Origin: Agrobacterium vitis
GTDB taxonomy: Bacteria; Pseudomonadota; Alphaproteobacteria; Rhizobiales; Rhizobiaceae
Assembly (NCBI RefSeq): GCF_013426735.1
Contig: NZ_AP023272.1
Coordinates: 1,408,501 to 1,472,500 of the forward strand
Length of the DNA stretch: 64,000 bases
Direction of reading: 5' to 3'
The notes below the pieces were generated by a model. That model did no database searches. It saw only the letters and a program-made list of their open reading frames with translations, and had not been told where the DNA came from. The position numbers were made by a program, and so were the translations under genes. Below, in pieces: positions 62,427-64,000 of this stretch (position 1 is the stretch's first letter; each line of letters begins with the position of its first letter).

Positions 62427-63437
62427 ATGGAACTACCTAAGGCCGGAAATACATATATGCAGGAGCGGCGCGGAATCGCAGCGGTCCAGTCCTATGCCGC
62501 CAGGGCCGGCCAGATTTGGCGTGAAACCGGGACAGGCGACGTCGGTATCGACGGGCAGATCGAGTTCGTCTCGCCGGAGGGACTGGTAAATGGAAGGACC
62601 GTCGCGGTCCAGGTAAAGGCCGGGCCCTCTTTCTTCAAGCATAGAAGTGAGCTTGGCTGGAAGTTTTATCCGGAGGGCAAGCACAAAACCTACTGGGAAC
62701 AGTTCCCTTTGCCCGTTGTTCTGGTCCTTCACGACACCGATGTCGGCGCTAGCTACTGGATAGACGTGCGGCAATTCTTGCGGGTTCCGCGGCGTGAAGA
62801 ACGCGCCTTCATTGAGGTTCCGGAAAAGAACCTCCTTGAGAAAACCGACCCGACCTTACTTTTCGAGAGCACCGGTGTGTTCAACGAGCCCTTCATCCCT
62901 GCGCTGGAAGACGTGCTCGACAAGCTCGTCACGACCACATCGGCAGAAGGCACATTCCCCCTCAGCTATTTCGATCTTTTCGTCCATGGACTGACGAAGA
63001 TCTGCCGGAGCATCTATTACGGCATGGACGTCGTCTGCAACGCTGTCGAATACAATCTCGAAGCGCAAGGATCCGAGTTCGGCATGGGAATGGGATCGAC
63101 GGAACACGAGTTCGCCTTCGGCTTCGTCAGATTCCTGCTGGCACAGAACCTCGCCGAGGTTGATTATTCTGATTGCCTCATCGACTGGGTGGACCGAGAA
63201 ATGCAGCCGCATTTCGTCGCGCCTCTCACCTCCCGGGGACGGGCCCTTGTCGCACTAATCCACCGGGAAGAGAAGCGGCTGATCGCGAATGGCTCGGTGG
63301 TGCACGGTGGCGAGCTTCGTGTCGCTCAGGAAGCATTTTTCAAAATCGAAATACGGTCCTGCTTCGCGAGATTTCCAAGGATACGGGAGTTTCAAATCGC
63401 ATCACGCCACGAGAAGACTGCCGACCGCGGTTCTTGA
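62427..63437 (+). CDS. DUF4365 protein, possible nuclease
   Basis: A 336-residue DUF4365 protein. N-terminal about 10-75: ERRGIAAVQSYAARAGQIWR, TGDVGIDGQIEFVSPEG and VAVQVKAGPSFF, the D...(E)xK pattern of a PD-(D/E)XK-type fold, and WEQFPLPVVLVLHD. The C-terminal 200 residues are unassigned. ATG 62427 has GAGAAAAGAAG upstream; the longer frame overlaps the pseudogene. Neighbouring methyltransferase suggests a restriction or defence role, which is unproven. Confidence 0.8.
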   Translation: MELPKAGNTYMQERRGIAAVQSYAARAGQIWRETGTGDVGIDGQIEFVSPEGLVNGRTVAVQVKAGPSFFKHRSELGWKFYPEGKHKTYWEQFPLPVVLVLHDTDVGASYWIDVRQFLRVPRREERAFIEVPEKNLLEKTDPTLLFESTGVFNEPFIPALEDVLDKLVTTTSAEGTFPLSYFDLFVHGLTKICRSIYYGMDVVCNAVEYNLEAQGSEFGMGMGSTEHEFAFGFVRFLLAQNLAEVDYSDCLIDWVDREMQPHFVAPLTSRGRALVALIHREEKRLIANGSVVHGGELRVAQEAFFKIEIRSCFARFPRIREFQIASRHEKTADRGS

Positions 63438-63661
63438 GCAGAACCCCCGGACAAGGGCAGGGGGATCGCTTTGGCCTTGAAAATTACATTTGTCGATCAC
63501 CCAAGGCCGGTGCTGCTTTAATGCAACTTTGAGCATTCGCTGTTGTGTCGGAACCACATCTCCGATTGACGGGAGCGGTGCTCGCAAACTAGAACTGGAC
63601 ACGGGGGAATTCACAAGAATTCATTGTCGAAGCGGCCAGCGATAGAAACGTTTAGCGGGAA
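63438..63661. other. Gap before the C5 methyltransferase
   Basis: About 220 bases without a gene. GAATTCACAAGAATTC-like repeats occur near 63610. A promoter for the methyltransferase is likely here. Confidence 0.45.
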
Positions 63662-64000
63662 ATGATTGGAATAGATTTATTCGCTGGCGGGGGCGGCATG
63701 ACCATGGGCGCCAGGCTCTCGGGCATCGACGTCCGGGCGGCGGTGGAAAACCATCCTTCGGCCTGCCTGACATACGCGGCCAACCATCCCGGAGCGACAA
63801 TGCTCGGAACAGACATCGCGAAGGTGGCCACGATCGATGTCGGTCCCCGGGATCAGCCCGTGGTACTGTTCGGCGGCCCGCCGTGCCAGGGATTTTCGAC
63901 GTCGAACCAGCGGACCCGTCATGCCGACAATCCGAAGAACTGGCTCTTCCGGGAATTTCTGCGCATGGTCGAGACCCTCAAGCCTGAATGGGTGGTGTTC
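63662..64000 (+). CDS. C5 cytosine-specific DNA methyltransferase (partial, runs off the window)
   Basis: The ATG at 63662 opens a frame to the window end (113 codons). Motif I DLFAGGGGMTMG at residues 5-16, an acidic/aromatic cofactor region (AAVENHPSACLTYAANHPGA), and motif IV GGPPCQGFS at 71-79 with the catalytic cysteine at 75, then the SNQRTRHADNPKNWLFREFL segment. This is the N-terminal third of a Dcm-type enzyme. Whether the target-recognition part is complete cannot be seen. GCGGGAA precedes the start. Confidence 0.93.
   Translation, partial: MIGIDLFAGGGGMTMGARLSGIDVRAAVENHPSACLTYAANHPGATMLGTDIAKVATIDVGPRDQPVVLFGGPPCQGFSTSNQRTRHADNPKNWLFREFLRMVETLKPEWVVF

Noticed and set aside
1..64000. 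CRISPR arrays, rRNA genes and riboswitches
   Set aside because: No regularly spaced direct repeats with unique spacers, no rRNA-like sequence and no recognisable riboswitch leader were seen.

Overview
The window looks like chromosomal DNA of a Rhizobiaceae alphaproteobacterium of the Agrobacterium/Allorhizobium type. This is inferred from GC-rich coding DNA, a urease accessory operon, large RIME-like palindromic repeats beside a DUF559 gene, a RHE_PE00001-type plasmid gene remnant and rhizobial-style prophage early genes. The species cannot be fixed from sequence alone.

Positions 1-37,900 are mostly ordinary chromosome. In order: ureE-ureF-ureG with a metallo-beta-lactamase-fold hydrolase (1-2,893); a Crp/Fnr regulator and an RND efflux pair (3,065-8,671); and a large reductive pyrimidine/hydantoin catabolic region (9,225-25,176). 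That region has an NMT1/THI5-like ABC transporter, a small unknown membrane protein, dihydropyrimidinase, an M20 amidohydrolase, a divergent rutR, and, past a DMT transporter and a CHASE-PAS-GGDEF-EAL protein, preT-preA. A RutR-like operator lies between the amidohydrolase and rutR, and a weaker one lies upstream of preT. Together these encode uptake, ring reduction (PreTA), ring opening (HydA) and amide hydrolysis (M20) under one repressor. A DUF559 gene between two RIME-like repeats is inserted in the middle of the catabolic operon.

From 25,466 to 37,550 are small housekeeping or orphan genes: DUF2325, DUF423, a truncated hemoglobin, two unknown genes beside a serine recombinase, a Tat-exported alpha/beta hydrolase, the ATP-grasp/Alpha-E/transglutaminase trio, LysR with a quinone oxidoreductase, a J-like protein, and MarR.

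From tRNA-Arg(CCG) at 37,845 to the window end the DNA is accessory. A partial prophage (38,065-47,764) has an integrase lacking its box I arginine, divergent CI/Cro-like repressors with repeated operator half-sites, a ParB-MT-A70 methyltransferase fusion, a probable replication protein and a NusG-like protein; no structural genes follow. Next is an orphan protein with two AP2-like repeats, then a type VI secretion effector locus on the minus strand (59,444 down to 49,001): VgrG, DUF2169 adaptor, DUF4150 PAAR-like protein, an unknown small protein, a 1522-residue Rhs effector with an unassigned C-terminal toxin, its probable immunity gene, a decayed second Rhs fragment and another candidate immunity gene. 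The last 4 kb holds an IS5-type insertion, a broken RHE_PE00001-like gene, a DUF4365 protein and the start of a C5 cytosine methyltransferase running off the edge, a possible defence or restriction-modification module.
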